Positions 6,837-17,746 of a stretch of 36,948 nt of DNA are shown here, piece after piece. Made by a program: the position numbers and the translations under genes. The DNA is from an uncultured Bacteroidota bacterium (GTDB lineage: Bacteria > Bacteroidota > Bacteroidia > Chitinophagales > Chitinophagaceae): contig CAINOI010000041.1 in assembly GCA_903851465.1 (NCBI GenBank), positions 1-36,948 of the forward strand, written 5' to 3'. How positions within the stretch are numbered: position 1 is the first letter of the stretch; each line of letters begins with the position of its first letter. A model generated the notes under the pieces. It searched no databases, was not told the DNA's origin, and worked only from the letters and a program-made list of their open reading frames with translations.

Positions 6837-9318
6837 AAATTCTTGCAGCTCTAATGATATCGGCAAAGACGCCTGACGCCGTAACGTCTGCACCTGCGCC
6901 TGCACCTTTGATCACCATAGGCAATTGAGGATAGCGATCAGAAAAGAACAAGACTAAATTGTCTTTTCCATATAGATGGTAAAAATCTGAGCTCGGTTGG
7001 ATATGTTGCAATCCAACTTTGGCAGTACATTGTCCTGTTGTATCTCTTTCAAACTTAGCTACAAATTTTAATTTGCATCCAGCAGCAGCAGCTTCGTCAT
7101 ATAATTTTTTAAAATGCGGTTCTTGCTTTTCCATCTCATCATAAAAATCAGCAACTGATCCATTAAAACATGAAGCTGGTAAAAATGCTTCGTTTTCAAT
7201 TCCTTCCATTTCGAGTGGATGCCCTGCTTCTCTTGCCAAAATCATCACTTTGCGCATCACATCCGTTCCTCCTAAATCTAATCTTGGATCTGGTTCTGTA
7301 TAACCTTCATCCTGAGCTTGCTTAACCACTTTTGCAAAAGAGGTCGTACCATCATAATTATTAAAAACAAAATTTAAAGTGCCTGATAAGACCGCTTCTA
7401 TTTTGTTGACCTTATCACCGCTTCGGATTAAATCATTCAAAGTGCCTATTATGGGTAAGCTAGCACCTACATTGGTTTCAAATAAAAATGCCGCATTGTA
7501 ATTTCTAGCCAATGTTTTTAATTTTGCATAATGTGCATAGGGAGATGAACATGCAATTTTATTACAAGCCACTACAGAAACTGCCTTGCTAAGTAATTGT
7601 GCATAAGTGTCTGCTACAGCAGCATGTGCAGTAACGTCTACAAAAATAGAATTACGTAAATTATTTTCGATGATCGCAGTTACAAAATTATCAATCGTCC
7701 CCGTAGGTGCTGCATTTAACTGATCCCTCCAATGACTAACACCGCTAGCATGACTTAAATCAATCCCTTCGGGATGAATCAATTGTTTTTTACTATTGGC
7801 AATGCCTACAATATTAATTTGCAATCTTAAGGTAGATTGTAAATAGGAAACCTGTTGTTGAATTTGGTCAATTAATTTACCCCCAACATTTCCTGCACCA
7901 GCGATGTATACATTAACTTGTTTATAAGTGGTCTCAAAAAATGCTTCATGTAATGCATTGATCGCTTTGCGAACATCATGCGCTTCTATTACTGCCGTAA
8001 TATTTTTTTCTGAAGACCCTTGTGCAATCGCTCTTATATTGATACCGTTTCTTCCCAAAACACCAAACATTTTTCCACTCACACCAGGATGATTGCGCAT
8101 TTGTTCACCCACAATGGCTAAAATAGATAATTCTTTTTCTATAATCAATGGCTCAAGCAATTGTGCATTTATTTCTTCCTCAAACTCTGCGTCCACTGCA
8201 ATTTTAGCCAGGTGCGTATCTTGCACACTCACGCCCACAGAGATTGAATGCTCTGATGAACTTTGTGTAATGATTATGATGCCGATTTGTTTTTTTGCAA
8301 GTGCATCAAACAATCTTTTTGTGAAGCCTGGTATCGCTACCATACCTGCACCTTCTAAACTCAATAAACAAATGTCTTTGATACTAGAAATACCGCGAAT
8401 CACATTGCTGTCTTTTGGAGATTCGTTTTCAATCAAAGTACCAGGGTGCTCCGGTTCAAAAGTATTCTTAATCCATAATGGAATACGGGCATGCATTACT
8501 GGTAAAATAGTTGGAGGATAAATAATCTTAGCCCCAAAATGGGATAACTCCATGGCTTCATGATAAGAGATCCTTGGAATTTCTTTAGCGTTGTTGACCA
8601 TTCTTGGATCTGCAGTCATCATCCCACTTACATCGGTCCATATTTCTAAAACAGCTGCATTGATAGCTGCAGCATAAATTGCGCCTGAATAATCTGATCC
8701 ACCTCTTCCTAATGTAGTGGTATGGCCTTCTGCATTGGATGCAATAAAGCCAGGCACAATATACAGTGCATGTTGATTGGTAAGATTTGCAAAATATTGT
8801 TGAATGGTTTGATTCGTTAATGCGCTGTCTACCACTGTACTTGAATAAGCGCTATTGGTTTTAATCATCAATCTTGAATCCAACCAAACTTGATCTAGGG
8901 CTTCTGCCTCAAATGCTGCAACAATGATTTTAGAAGATAATATTTCTCCATAACTCATTAAACAATCCTGCATTCGAAGCGTGAAAACCTTTTCATTAAA
9001 TATGGTTGCGCAATGGGACTCGATTTCTTGAATCAATGCCTTCACCATACTTAGGGTACTAGCCTGTTGCGCAGTCGACAATAAAGCGCGTACTGCATCT
9101 TCATGTTTTTCTGCAATACTTTGAATCATTGTTTGATAGGCTTCATTGCCTTGTGCGGTAGTTTGTCCTAATAAAATCAATTGGTCAGTTACGCCACTCA
9201 TGGCAGAAACTACTACGATACTAGGTTTTGTTTGAACGCGCGCTTTCACAATCGCAATCACTTTTGAGATTGCATCTGTTGTGCCTACCGAACTTCCTCC
9301 AAACTTTAAAACCTGCAT
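6835..9318 (-). CDS. thrA: Bifunctional aspartokinase / homoserine dehydrogenase
   Basis: 827 residues, against about 820 for E. coli ThrA. The N-terminal kinase begins LKFGGSSVG (K5, G7, G8) and has the sugar-kinase-like GRGGSDYSGA loop. Central ACT repeats (about residues 310-460, with EGAGMVAIPG and GINIRAIAQGSSE) sense threonine. The dehydrogenase starts near residue 467 with the NAD(P) fold VYIAGAGNVGG and contains ETNVGASLPIIGTL and EPDPRLDLGGTD. It phosphorylates aspartate and later reduces aspartate semialdehyde to homoserine, the entry to threonine and methionine. The gene lies 88 bases after ilvC on the same strand with a separate -7-like box, so it may be transcribed both with the ilv block and alone. 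thrB and thrC are not in the window. Confidence 0.97.
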   Translation of the reverse strand: MQVLKFGGSSVGTTDAISKVIAIVKARVQTKPSIVVVSAMSGVTDQLILLGQTTAQGNEAYQTMIQSIAEKHEDAVRALLSTAQQASTLSMVKALIQEIESHCATIFNEKVFTLRMQDCLMSYGEILSSKIIVAAFEAEALDQVWLDSRLMIKTNSAYSSTVVDSALTNQTIQQYFANLTNQHALYIVPGFIASNAEGHTTTLGRGGSDYSGAIYAAAINAAVLEIWTDVSGMMTADPRMVNNAKEIPRISYHEAMELSHFGAKIIYPPTILPVMHARIPLWIKNTFEPEHPGTLIENESPKDSNVIRGISSIKDICLLSLEGAGMVAIPGFTKRLFDALAKKQIGIIIITQSSSEHSISVGVSVQDTHLAKIAVDAEFEEEINAQLLEPLIIEKELSILAIVGEQMRNHPGVSGKMFGVLGRNGINIRAIAQGSSEKNITAVIEAHDVRKAINALHEAFFETTYKQVNVYIAGAGNVGGKLIDQIQQQVSYLQSTLRLQINIVGIANSKKQLIHPEGIDLSHASGVSHWRDQLNAAPTGTIDNFVTAIIENNLRNSIFVDVTAHAAVADTYAQLLSKAVSVVACNKIACSSPYAHYAKLKTLARNYNAAFLFETNVGASLPIIGTLNDLIRSGDKVNKIEAVLSGTLNFVFNNYDGTTSFAKVVKQAQDEGYTEPDPRLDLGGTDVMRKVMILAREAGHPLEMEGIENEAFLPASCFNGSVADFYDEMEKQEPHFKKLYDEAAAAGCKLKFVAKFERDTTGQCTAKVGLQHIQPSSDFYHLYGKDNLVLFFSDRYPQLPMVIKGAGAGADVTASGVFADIIRAARI

Positions 9319-9352
9319 AATATCATTTTCCTTTCAACTAATAAGATGGCCA

Positions 9353-9360
9353 CAAAGTTA
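9353..9360 (-). promoter_or_regulatory. Possible -7 box for thrA
   Basis: The minus strand reads TAACTTTG, a full match to TAnnTTTG, 34 bases before the thrA ATG. No TTG is found 19-20 bases further upstream, so the promoter would be incomplete by consensus. Confidence 0.3.
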
Positions 9361-9376
9361 AGTCATATATTAGTTT

Positions 9377-9402
9377 TTAAGCCCTCAAAAAGGAGTGCTT
9401 AA
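9377..9402 (-). terminator. Possible weak terminator or stem-loop after ilvC
   Basis: On the minus strand TTAAGCACTC pairs with GAGGGCTTAA around a six-base CTTTTT loop, with one A-G mismatch. It begins 5 bases after the ilvC stop codon. There is no proper U-run after it, so readthrough into thrA is likely. Confidence 0.35.
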
Positions 9403-9406
9403 GCTT

Positions 9407-10462
9407 TTATTTTCCTGGCTGATTCTCTGGACGTAAACTTCTTACAGTTCTTCCAGCCTGCCACATTTCACTGTTATGTAATTCTGCTAATTCAACTTCT
9501 AATTTTTCGCGGTAATCGTCCTTACTATTCAGATCGATTGAACGCGCAGATTCTTTGCCTGTAGCTACGCTATCATATAAGTCGGTGAATACTGGTAAAG
9601 TAGCGTCGCGGAATTTTTTCCACCAATCCAACGCACCTCTTTGTGCAGTCGTTGAACAGTTGGCATACATCCAGTCCATACCATTTTCTGCAACTAGTGG
9701 CATCAATGATTGAGTTAATTCCTCTACTGTTTCATTGAATGATTCAGAAGGACTATGTCCATTCTTACGTAATACTTCGTACTGTGCTGCAAAAATACCT
9801 TGGATCGCACCCATTAATGTACCGCGCTCTCCAGTTAAATCTGAATACACTTCTTTTTTGAAATTGGTTTCAAATAAATAACCAGAACCTACTGCAATAC
9901 CCAATGCAATCACTCTATCGTGTGCTTTTCCAGTTGCGTCTTGGAAGATCGCATAACTTGAATTCAAACCACGGCCTTGTAAAAACATTCTTCTTAGTGA
10001 AGTACCTGATCCCTTTGGAGCAACTAAAATCACATCCACATCCGCTGGAGGTACAATACCTGTTTGTTCTTTATAAGTAATGCCAAAGCCATGAGAAAAA
10101 TACAATGCCTTACCTGGCGTTAAATGTTTTTTTACAGTTGGCCACATAGCGATTTGCGCAGCGTCACTCAATAAATAACATATAATAGTGCCTTTCTCTA
10201 ATGCTTCCTCTATTTCGAATAAGGTTTGGCCTGGAACAAATCCATCAGCTACTGCCTTATCCCAAGATTTTGAATTTTTTCTTTGACCTACAATGACATT
10301 GACGCCATTTTCTTTTTGATTCAATGCCTGTCCTGGTCCTTGCACACCATATCCAATCACAGCTACCACTTCATTTTTTAATACTTCCTGTGCTTTTGCC
10401 AATGGAAACTCTTCGCGTGTTACTACATTTTCTTCGGTACCTCCGAAATTTAATTTTGCCAT
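9407..10462 (-). CDS. ilvC: Ketol-acid reductoisomerase (NADP-dependent type)
   Basis: 351 residues, close to the short class I length. The Rossmann motif GYGVQGPGQ (residues 37-45) binds the cofactor; the following loop VGQRKNSKSW holds basic and hydroxyl residues that usually select NADPH. The C-terminal knotted domain shows DLTGERGTLMGAIQG and the ETVEELTQS segment with the acidic metal ligands. It isomerises and reduces acetolactate or acetohydroxybutyrate in the valine and isoleucine pathways. The gene sits 58 bases after ilvN as the last ilv gene of the cluster. The extra C-terminal tail (AGRTVRSLRPENQPGK) is also seen in other Bacteroidota versions as I recall them. Confidence 0.97.
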   Translation of the reverse strand: MAKLNFGGTEENVVTREEFPLAKAQEVLKNEVVAVIGYGVQGPGQALNQKENGVNVIVGQRKNSKSWDKAVADGFVPGQTLFEIEEALEKGTIICYLLSDAAQIAMWPTVKKHLTPGKALYFSHGFGITYKEQTGIVPPADVDVILVAPKGSGTSLRRMFLQGRGLNSSYAIFQDATGKAHDRVIALGIAVGSGYLFETNFKKEVYSDLTGERGTLMGAIQGIFAAQYEVLRKNGHSPSESFNETVEELTQSLMPLVAENGMDWMYANCSTTAQRGALDWWKKFRDATLPVFTDLYDSVATGKESARSIDLNSKDDYREKLEVELAELHNSEMWQAGRTVRSLRPENQPGK

Positions 10463-10520
10463 GATTTGTTTGAATTTTTGAATATTTATTAAATGAACTA
10501 TTTATTTTGGTTTTAGCATC

Positions 10521-11117
10521 TTACATCGTGAACACATTTCCTCTTTGACCTAGGAATTCGTTTTCTACCAATTCTATTCCTGGTTCACTTTTTTCAAAGT
10601 CTTTTAATTTTTCATGGAAACCCGCACTTTCTTTGATGATGGCCACTCTTGCGCTTCTTACAAATTCTACCAATCCAAATGGTGCCAATGCTTCCATTAA
10701 TTTATTCGTTTCCTCTCTATGCCCTGTGGTTTCAAAAACAATAAAGTCTTTTCTGATGGCCACCGCTCTTGCACCAAATTCTCTCAACAATCTTTCTACT
10801 TTTACTTTCTCTGTAATCTCATCGGATAAGACTTTGTATAGCGCCAACTCCTGCCATACAATTTCATCGTTGGTATTGTAGTATGCTTTTAAAACTTCTA
10901 CCTGCTTTTCGATTTGTCGTACAATATTAAGCACCACCTCTCTGGATTCAACCACCACAATGGTAAATCGATGGATGCCTTGTACTTCGGACGGAGAGGT
11001 ATTTAAACTCTCCACATTAATTTTTCTTCTCGAAAAAATAATGGCAATACGATTTAACAAACCGACTTGGTTTTCGGTATACACCGTGATTGTAAATTCT
11101 TGTTTTTCGTTTTCCAT
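10521..11117 (-). CDS. ilvN: Acetolactate synthase regulatory (small) subunit
   Basis: 198 residues. An N-terminal ACT domain (FTITVYTENQVGLLNRIAII, about residues 8-80) is followed by the C-terminal ALS_ss domain with VERLLREFGARAVAIRKDF and a TGHREETNKLMEALAPFG helix. The subunit activates the catalytic IlvB subunit and gives it sensitivity to valine or related end products. It is 47 bases downstream of ilvB. Because the LeuA of this cluster lacks its usual regulatory domain, IlvN is the clearest allosteric control point in the operon. Confidence 0.96.
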   Translation of the reverse strand: MENEKQEFTITVYTENQVGLLNRIAIIFSRRKINVESLNTSPSEVQGIHRFTIVVVESREVVLNIVRQIEKQVEVLKAYYNTNDEIVWQELALYKVLSDEITEKVKVERLLREFGARAVAIRKDFIVFETTGHREETNKLMEALAPFGLVEFVRSARVAIIKESAGFHEKLKDFEKSEPGIELVENEFLGQRGNVFTM

Positions 11118-11122
11118 AATTT

Positions 11123-11137
11123 TACTTTTTAAAAGTA
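11123..11137. repeat. Perfect 15-base palindrome between ilvB and ilvN
   Basis: TACTTTT and AAAAGTA flank a single T, six bases before the ilvN start. On the minus strand it contains TACTTTTA, near the -7 consensus, but no -33 box is placed correctly. Its role is unclear; a weak internal promoter is possible. Confidence 0.3.
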
Positions 11138-11164
11138 TTTGACCTCATTTTATTCGGTCGAATA

Positions 11165-12862
11165 TTACTTCAATCTTATTTCACTCACACTACACCCTTG
11201 AGGCACCATTGGGAATACATTGTTTTCCTTACCCACCATCACTTCCAATACATAAGACCCTTTATGATCTAACATCTTTGTGACTGCTGCCACTAAGTCT
11301 TCGCGCTTGCTTACTTTTGCTGCTGCGATCTTATACGAATTTGCGAGCATCACATAATCAGGACTTTCTATATCCACAAAACTGTATCGCTTGTCCATAA
11401 ACAATTGCTGCCACTGACGAACCATACCCAAAAATTGATTGTTTAAAATCATCACTTTCACTTCTACACCGGTTTGCATGATGGTACCAAATTCTTGTAA
11501 TGTCATTTGTATACCGCCATCTCCAATCACTGCAATCACTGTTCTTTCTGGTGCACCAAACTTGGCGCCGATGGCTGCGGGTAAGCCAAATCCCATGGTA
11601 CCTAATCCACCGGATGTGACATTGCTTCTTGTTTGATTAAATTTTGCATACCTGCAAGTCACCATTTGATGTTGTCCTACATCCGTCACCATCACGGCGT
11701 CTCCCTTCGTGATTTCATTCACGGCTTGTATCACTTCGGCCATCGTCATTTCTTCACTGATAGGATACATCTCGTCTTTGATGCATTGCTCATATTCTTC
11801 TTTTGCATATCCTGCAAAAACTTGCAACCACTCGCTTCTATCTTTTTGTTCGATACCCATCGTTAATAAGGGTAGGGTTTCTTTACAGTCGCCCCATACA
11901 CCTACATGGGCTAATAAATTTTTATCAATCTCGGATGGATCAATATCTAGATGAATAATTTTTGCTTGCTTCGCGTACTTATCCAATCTTCCTGTTACAC
12001 GATCGTCAAAACGCATCCCCACTGCAATCAATACATCACACTCATTGGTTAACACATTAGGACCATAGTTGCCGTGCATCCCAAGCATACCCACGTTTTG
12101 CGGATGATCTGTTGGCATTGCACTCAATGCTAAAATGGTCCATGCGGCTGGCATACCCGACTTCTCTATAAATTGCTTGAACTCGTTTTCTGCTTTTCCT
12201 AAAATCACGCCTTGTCCAAAAATTACCAATGGTTTTTTTGCTTCATTAATAAGTTGCACTGCTTCGTCTATATATTCTTGTCGGATAATAGGCTTTGGTC
12301 TGTAAGATCTTACATGATTGCACACAGTATATCCTTGATAATCGAAGGATTGAAATTGTGCATTTTTTGTAATATCAATTAAGACTGGTCCTGGTCTTCC
12401 AGTTTTTGCTAAATAAAAAGCTTTGGCCAAAATATGTGGGATCTCTGTCGCATCTGTGATTTGATAATTCCATTTTGTCACAGGCATCGTGATATTAATA
12501 ATATCTGTTTCCTGAAATGCATCTGTTCCTAATAAATGCGCAAACACTTGTCCTGTAATACAAACCAATGGCGTACTATCAATCATGGCATCTGCTAGTC
12601 CAGTGACTAAATTGGTTGCCCCTGGTCCGCTTGTTGCAAATACCACACCCACTTTACCTGATGTTCTTGCATAACCTTGTCCAGCATGGATCCCGCCTTG
12701 CTCATGTCTAACTAGCACATGCTTTAACTTGTCCGCATAATCATACAATGCATCATAGATAGGCATGATCGCTCCACCCGGATAACCAAAAATGGTATCT
12801 ACCCCTTCTGCAATACATGCTTCCAATACTGCTTGTGATCCTGTAAGTTGTTTTGTTTCCAT
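11165..12862 (-). CDS. ilvB: Acetolactate synthase catalytic (large) subunit
   Basis: 565 residues, the usual length. Thiamine diphosphate enzyme: the activating glutamate is E54 in VRHEQGGIHAGQGYAR, and the cofactor-binding motif runs from GDGGIQMTLQEF to NNQFLGMVRQW at about residues 445-480. The FAD/substrate region includes TSGPGATNLVTGLADA and FQETDI. It condenses two pyruvates to acetolactate, or pyruvate with 2-oxobutyrate to acetohydroxybutyrate. The start is ten bases after ilvD, so the genes are translated from one message. The next gene is its regulatory subunit, which confirms an anabolic rather than a catabolic (AlsS) enzyme. Confidence 0.97.
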   Translation of the reverse strand: METKQLTGSQAVLEACIAEGVDTIFGYPGGAIMPIYDALYDYADKLKHVLVRHEQGGIHAGQGYARTSGKVGVVFATSGPGATNLVTGLADAMIDSTPLVCITGQVFAHLLGTDAFQETDIINITMPVTKWNYQITDATEIPHILAKAFYLAKTGRPGPVLIDITKNAQFQSFDYQGYTVCNHVRSYRPKPIIRQEYIDEAVQLINEAKKPLVIFGQGVILGKAENEFKQFIEKSGMPAAWTILALSAMPTDHPQNVGMLGMHGNYGPNVLTNECDVLIAVGMRFDDRVTGRLDKYAKQAKIIHLDIDPSEIDKNLLAHVGVWGDCKETLPLLTMGIEQKDRSEWLQVFAGYAKEEYEQCIKDEMYPISEEMTMAEVIQAVNEITKGDAVMVTDVGQHQMVTCRYAKFNQTRSNVTSGGLGTMGFGLPAAIGAKFGAPERTVIAVIGDGGIQMTLQEFGTIMQTGVEVKVMILNNQFLGMVRQWQQLFMDKRYSFVDIESPDYVMLANSYKIAAAKVSKREDLVAAVTKMLDHKGSYVLEVMVGKENNVFPMVPQGCSVSEIRLK

Positions 12863-12872
12863 TTTAAAAATT

Positions 12873-14552
12873 TTACGCCTGATCCGTTACACATCCTTCA
12901 CTTGCGTCCTTTACCGATCTTGCGTATTTAAATAATACCCCTTTTGTTACTTTTAATGCAGGTTGTTGATATGCCGCTCTTCTTTGTTCAATAATTGCTT
13001 CGGCTACTTTTAAAGTCATGGTATGTTTGTTCACATCCAATTCAATGATGTCATTGTCTTGTACCAATGCAATTAATCCACCTTTATATGCTTCTGGTGT
13101 GATATGCCCAACAACAAATCCATGCGTGCCTCCGCTGAATCTTCCATCTGTGATTAAGGCCACTGATTTTCCTAAACCCGCACCAATAATCGCCGAAGTT
13201 GGTTTTAACATCTCTGGCATACCTGGCGCACCAACTGGTCCTACGTTTTTAATCACCACCACATCGCCTTCTTTTATTTTTCCTGTATTAATTCCTTCGA
13301 TCAATGATTCCTCTCCATCAAATACGCGTGCTGGTCCTTCAAACAAATCACCTTCCTTTCCAGAAATCTTTGCCACACTTCCCCCTGTTGCTAAATTGCC
13401 ATACATGATTTGCAAATGGCCTGTTGTCTTAACGGGATATTCTTTTGGTAAAATGATTTTTTGTTGATCAAAATCTAAATCTGGTGCAGCAGCTAAATTT
13501 TCTGCGATGGTTTTTCCAGTGACTGTTAAACAATCGCCATGCAACCATCCTTGTGCCAACATATATTTCATGACCGCTGGTACACCACCATATTGATGCA
13601 AGTCCTGCATTAAATATTTTCCGGATGGTTTAAAATCTGCTAGAACGGGCGTTTTATCGCTGATCATTTGAAAATCGTCCTGCGTAATACTTACGTCTAC
13701 ACTTTTTGCCATCGCAATCATATGCAATACTGCATTGGTGCTACCACCCAAAACCATGATCACTGCTATCGCATTTTCAAATGCTTTACGGGTCATGATA
13801 TCTTTTGGCTTAATATCTTTTTCTAATAAATATCGAATAGCTTTTCCTGCATCCTTACATTCTTGTTGTTTTTCCGCACTCAATGCTGGGTTAGAGGAAG
13901 AGTAGGGTAAACTCATCCCCAATGCTTCAATCGCTGCAGCCATGGTATTCGCAGTATACATGCCACCACATGCGCCAGCCCCTGGACATGCATGTTTGAT
14001 GATACCTTGAAAATCGGCTTCGTCTAATTGTCCTGCTAATTTTTGTCCTAAGGCTTCAAACGCAGAAACAATATTTAAGTCCTGTCCTTTATAGTGTCCT
14101 GGTGCAATTGTGCCCCCATAAATCATAATGGATGGGCGGTTCAATCTACCCATCGCGATAATGGATCCTGGCATATTTTTATCACAGCCAGGCACTGCAA
14201 TCAATCCATCATAATATTGTGCACCACAAACAGTTTCAATACTATCTGCAATCACATCTCTACTCACCAATGAATAACGCATACCAGGTGTGCCATTACT
14301 CATGCCATCACTCACGCCAATCGTGTGGAATGTCAATCCAACTAAATTATTTTCCCAAATACTTTTTTTAATATCCGCAGCCAACCCATTTAAATGCATA
14401 TTACAAGTGTTGCCGTCATAGCCCATACTTACAATACCCACTTGTGCTTTATGCAAATCTTCATCCGTTAACCCAATACCATAAAACATCGCTTGTGCAG
14501 CGGGTTGCGTTGGATCTAGAGTGATGGTCTTGGAATATTTATTGAGTTCCAT
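12873..14552 (-). CDS. ilvD: Dihydroxy-acid dehydratase
   Basis: 559 residues. Iron-sulfur dehydratase of the IlvD/Edd family that converts dihydroxyacids to 2-oxo acids, the third common step of valine and isoleucine synthesis. Three likely cluster cysteines are C50 (YDGNTCNMH), C123 ([11 protein letters not shown]) and C195 ([14 protein letters not shown]), the pattern of the shorter [2Fe-2S] dehydratases rather than the 616-residue E. coli type. Further family landmarks are [14 protein letters not shown] and the C-terminal [17 protein letters not shown] with the catalytic serine region. It begins five bases after leuB and ends ten bases before ilvB, in the tightest part of the operon. Confidence 0.97.
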   Translation of the reverse strand: MELNKYSKTITLDPTQPAAQAMFYGIGLTDEDLHKAQVGIVSMGYDGNTCNMHLNGLAADIKKSIWENNLVGLTFHTIGVSDGMSNGTPGMRYSLVSRDVIADSIETVCGAQYYDGLIAVPGCDKNMPGSIIAMGRLNRPSIMIYGGTIAPGHYKGQDLNIVSAFEALGQKLAGQLDEADFQGIIKHACPGAGACGGMYTANTMAAAIEALGMSLPYSSSNPALSAEKQQECKDAGKAIRYLLEKDIKPKDIMTRKAFENAIAVIMVLGGSTNAVLHMIAMAKSVDVSITQDDFQMISDKTPVLADFKPSGKYLMQDLHQYGGVPAVMKYMLAQGWLHGDCLTVTGKTIAENLAAAPDLDFDQQKIILPKEYPVKTTGHLQIMYGNLATGGSVAKISGKEGDLFEGPARVFDGEESLIEGINTGKIKEGDVVVIKNVGPVGAPGMPEMLKPTSAIIGAGLGKSVALITDGRFSGGTHGFVVGHITPEAYKGGLIALVQDNDIIELDVNKHTMTLKVAEAIIEQRRAAYQQPALKVTKGVLFKYARSVKDASEGCVTDQA

Positions 14553-14557
14553 AAAAT

Positions 14558-15673
14558 TTATATTATTGTTGATTTATGTAAACGTTCATGGATAGGATGC
14601 TTTTCGCCCTTTGCATGTCGTTCAATAAATTCAGCAACCATATCGCCAATCGCTGTAGTGGTATAACTATTATTAGTATCAATGTCTTTTGTAACAAATC
14701 CATTATTCAAACACCAGTCTACTGCAGTACGCACACTATTTGCTTCTTCCTGCATTCCAAAATGATCTAATAACATGGCGGTAGATAATATGGATCCCAT
14801 CGGATTGGCAATGTCTTTTCCTTTGGCTTGCGGATAAGAACCATGGATGGGTTCAAACAAAGCAGCACTAGTGCCTACCGATGCAGATGGTAACAAACCT
14901 AATGAACCAGCCAACACCGAAGCTTCGTCACTTATGATATCACCGAATAAATTTTCTGTTAAGACCACGTCAAACTGTGCAGGATTTAAAATAATTTGCA
15001 TAGCTGCGTTGTCTACAAATAAATAATCTACTTGTACATCGCTGTATTCTTTTGCAATGCTTTGGACTGTTTTACGCCATAGTCTAGATGTTTCTAATAC
15101 ATTGGCTTTGTCGACCAAGGTTAAATGCTTGTTTCTTTTTTGTGCATACTGAAATGCTAGATGCGCCACACGCTCAATCTCCATCACACTATAAGAACAA
15201 TCGTCTTTGGCCACTGTGCCATCTTCACTTAAAGATTTTGCACCAAAATAAATTCCACCTGTTAACTCTCTAAAAATAACAAAGTCCACATTTTCTAAAT
15301 GTTTGGCTTTTAATGGTGACAAGTGTTGTAAAGAAGGATAGGTTTTTACCGGACGAATATTGGCAAACAATTGCAATTCCTTGCGCAATTTTAATAAGCC
15401 TTGCTCTGGTCTTACTTTCGCTGTTGGATCATTGTCATATTTTGGATCACCAATGGCACCAAATAAAATAGCATCACTGTTTTTACAAATAGCTATGGTT
15501 TCGTCTGGCAATGGATTACCCGTTTCGTCTATGGCTACCGCGCCCATCAATGCATACTCGTAACTAAACTGATGGCCATATTGTTTGGCAATCATGTTCA
15601 ATACTTTAATAGATTGATGGGTAACTTCTGGACCAATGCCGTCTCCCAATATCACTGCAATTTTCTTTTCCAT
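14558..15673 (-). CDS. leuB: 3-isopropylmalate dehydrogenase
   Basis: 371 residues, normal for LeuB. The N-terminus [14 protein letters not shown] is the family signature. [28 protein letters not shown] (catalytic lysine region) and the metal/NAD block [24 protein letters not shown] are all present, followed by [18 protein letters not shown], which binds the adenosine of NAD. It oxidises and decarboxylates 3-isopropylmalate to 2-oxoisocaproate, the direct precursor of leucine. It lies 23 bases after leuD and five before ilvD, joining the leucine and the common ilv genes. Confidence 0.97.
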   Translation of the reverse strand: MEKKIAVILGDGIGPEVTHQSIKVLNMIAKQYGHQFSYEYALMGAVAIDETGNPLPDETIAICKNSDAILFGAIGDPKYDNDPTAKVRPEQGLLKLRKELQLFANIRPVKTYPSLQHLSPLKAKHLENVDFVIFRELTGGIYFGAKSLSEDGTVAKDDCSYSVMEIERVAHLAFQYAQKRNKHLTLVDKANVLETSRLWRKTVQSIAKEYSDVQVDYLFVDNAAMQIILNPAQFDVVLTENLFGDIISDEASVLAGSLGLLPSASVGTSAALFEPIHGSYPQAKGKDIANPMGSILSTAMLLDHFGMQEEANSVRTAVDWCLNNGFVTKDIDTNNSYTTTAIGDMVAEFIERHAKGEKHPIHERLHKSTII

Positions 15674-15696
15674 ACTATGTTGATAGTTTATCGTTA

Positions 15697-16278
15697 TTAT
15701 TTTGTTGCTTCGAATGCTGCAATCTCTTCTCTCATGCTTAATAGATAATCAATGTCATCGTAACCATTCAACAAACAAGTTTTTTTATACGAGTTAATCT
15801 CAAATGTTTCAAAAGCGCCTGTTGCATCAATGGTGATGGTTTGTGCTGCTAGATCTACAGACAAAATATCATTAGGACCTTGCGCAAAAATTTGTTGTAA
15901 AAAAACATCGCTCACCGTCACGGGCAATACACCATTGTTCAAGGCATTGTTTTTAAAGATGTCTGCAAAAAAACTAGACACCACTACTTTAAAGCCATAA
16001 TCTAAAATAGACCATGCCGCATGTTCTCTGGAAGAACCACATCCAAAGTTTTTTGCGGCCACTAAGATAGCGCCACTGTATTGTGGTTGATTTAAAACAA
16101 AATCTGCTTTTGGTTGAGTCTCATCATCATTTTCATACCTCCAGTCTCTAAATAAATTTTTACCAAAGCCCTCTTTTGTTGTGGCTTTTAAAAAACGTGC
16201 AGGAATAATCTGATCCGTATCGACGTTCTCGATACGCAATGGAATAAATTTGCTCGTGATGGTTTGTAATGATTGCAT
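15697..16278 (-). CDS. leuD: 3-isopropylmalate dehydratase small subunit
   Basis: 193 residues, near the 200 of E. coli LeuD. The swivelling aconitase domain shows [13 protein letters not shown] (residues 18-30) and the substrate-binding [10 protein letters not shown] (81-90). With LeuC it isomerises 2-isopropylmalate to 3-isopropylmalate. It starts 35 bases after the leuC stop codon and precedes leuB. Confidence 0.96.
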   Translation of the reverse strand: MQSLQTITSKFIPLRIENVDTDQIIPARFLKATTKEGFGKNLFRDWRYENDDETQPKADFVLNQPQYSGAILVAAKNFGCGSSREHAAWSILDYGFKVVVSSFFADIFKNNALNNGVLPVTVSDVFLQQIFAQGPNDILSVDLAAQTITIDATGAFETFEINSYKKTCLLNGYDDIDYLLSMREEIAAFEATK

Positions 16279-16313
16279 ATGCCTATGATTCTATCGTTAG
16301 TTGCTAACTTTTA

Positions 16314-17717
16314 TTAATTTAATAAGGTTCTAATGTCTGTGATCTTACCGGTTAACAATGCCGCTGCTGCAGTGAGTGGACTCACTAACATCGTTCTTGC
16401 ACCTGCACCCTGACGTCCTTCAAAATTTCTGTTACTCGTACTCACACAATATTCGCCTGCTGGTATTTTATCTTCGTTCATACCCAAACATGCGCTACAG
16501 CCTGCTTGTCTAATTTCAATACCTGCTGCTTCAAAAATTTTATCCAATCCTTCCTGCTTGATTTGCTTTGCAACTTCTTGTGATCCAGGTACAATAAGCG
16601 TTTTAACGGCTGGATCTTTTTGTTTGCCTTTTATAATACTTGCCACTAATCTAAAATCTTCGATTCTTGAATTCGTACAAGAGCCAATGAATACATTTTG
16701 TACTGTCATACCCAATAAACTTTGTCCTGCTGTTAAGCCCATGTACTTTAATGCCTTCTCGTAATTTTGTTTCTCTGTAGCATCTGTAAAACTTTCCATC
16801 GTAGGCAAGCTACCTGTTACAGACAAACCCATACCTGGATTCGTTCCATAAGTAATCATAGGTTCAATGTCTGCTGCGTCAATATTGATTTCCATATCAA
16901 AATGCGCATCTGCATCACTATACAATGTTTTCCATTCTGCTAATTGACGATCCCAGTCTGCACCCTTTGGTGCAAACATTCTTCCTTGGATATAATCAAA
17001 AGTGGTTTGGTCTGGCGCAATCAATCCTCCACGCGCACCCATTTCGATGCTCATATTACAAATAGTCATTCTTGCTTCCATACTCAATGCGCGAATGGCA
17101 GATCCTGCATATTCTACAAAATAACCAGTGGCACCACTTGCAGATATTTTTGCAATGATGTATAAAATAATATCTTTTGAAACTACACCTGGATTCAACA
17201 CGCCTTCGATATTGATGCGCATTGATTTTGGTTTTGTTTGCATAATACACTGTGATGCAAAAACCATTTCTACTTCACTGGTTCCAATACCAAATGCCAC
17301 CGATCCAAATGCACCATGTGTGGAAGTATGACTGTCGCCACATACAATGGTCATGCCTGGTTGCGTGATGCCTAATTCTGGTCCTATCACATGCACTATC
17401 CCTTGATTAGGATGTCCTAGTCCGTACAATGTCACGCCATGTTTTGCACAATTATCAATCAAAGTGTCTACTTGAAAACGAGATAGCTGATCCGCAATGG
17501 GTAAATGCTGATCCATGGTAGGTACATTGTGGTCTGCTGTCGCCACAATTTGCGCTGGACGAAATATACTTGCCCCTCTTTTTTCAATACCAGTAAATGC
17601 TTGTGGGCTTGTCACTTCATGAATAAAATGTTTATCGATATACAATACCGATGGACCATCTTGAATTTGCTTGACCACATGCTTGTCCCAAATTTTTCCG
17701 AATAATGTATTCCCCAT
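16314..17717 (-). CDS. leuC: 3-isopropylmalate dehydratase large subunit
   Basis: 467 residues from the ATG at 17717. The frame can be extended to a TTG at 17738, but the shorter start gives [15 protein letters not shown], which aligns with the E. coli N-terminus. It also places the [4Fe-4S] ligands at C347 (FIGSCTNSR), C407 and C410 (GCSACLGMN), the same numbers as in E. coli. Other aconitase-family segments are [13 protein letters not shown] and [14 protein letters not shown]. The subunit holds the cluster and most of the active site; LeuD completes it. The start is 29 bases after the leuA stop codon. Confidence 0.97.
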   Translation of the reverse strand: MGNTLFGKIWDKHVVKQIQDGPSVLYIDKHFIHEVTSPQAFTGIEKRGASIFRPAQIVATADHNVPTMDQHLPIADQLSRFQVDTLIDNCAKHGVTLYGLGHPNQGIVHVIGPELGITQPGMTIVCGDSHTSTHGAFGSVAFGIGTSEVEMVFASQCIMQTKPKSMRINIEGVLNPGVVSKDIILYIIAKISASGATGYFVEYAGSAIRALSMEARMTICNMSIEMGARGGLIAPDQTTFDYIQGRMFAPKGADWDRQLAEWKTLYSDADAHFDMEINIDAADIEPMITYGTNPGMGLSVTGSLPTMESFTDATEKQNYEKALKYMGLTAGQSLLGMTVQNVFIGSCTNSRIEDFRLVASIIKGKQKDPAVKTLIVPGSQEVAKQIKQEGLDKIFEAAGIEIRQAGCSACLGMNEDKIPAGEYCVSTSNRNFEGRQGAGARTMLVSPLTAAAALLTGKITDIRTLLN

Positions 17718-17746
17718 TGTTGAATATTTTATTTTCAATTGTCTCC

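Noticed and set aside
8093..8521. 142-codon open frame antisense to thrA
   Set aside because: It lies wholly inside a well-conserved enzyme gene, has Ser/Ile-rich low-complexity sequence and no recognisable domain; an antisense shadow.
13018..13467. 149-codon open frame antisense to ilvD
   Set aside because: Fully covered by the conserved dehydratase; composition (Pro/Ser/Ile-rich) is that of a shadow frame.
17718..17738. Upstream TTG start for leuC
   Set aside because: The ATG at 17717 gives the normal N-terminus and puts the three cluster cysteines at the same residue numbers as in E. coli LeuC.
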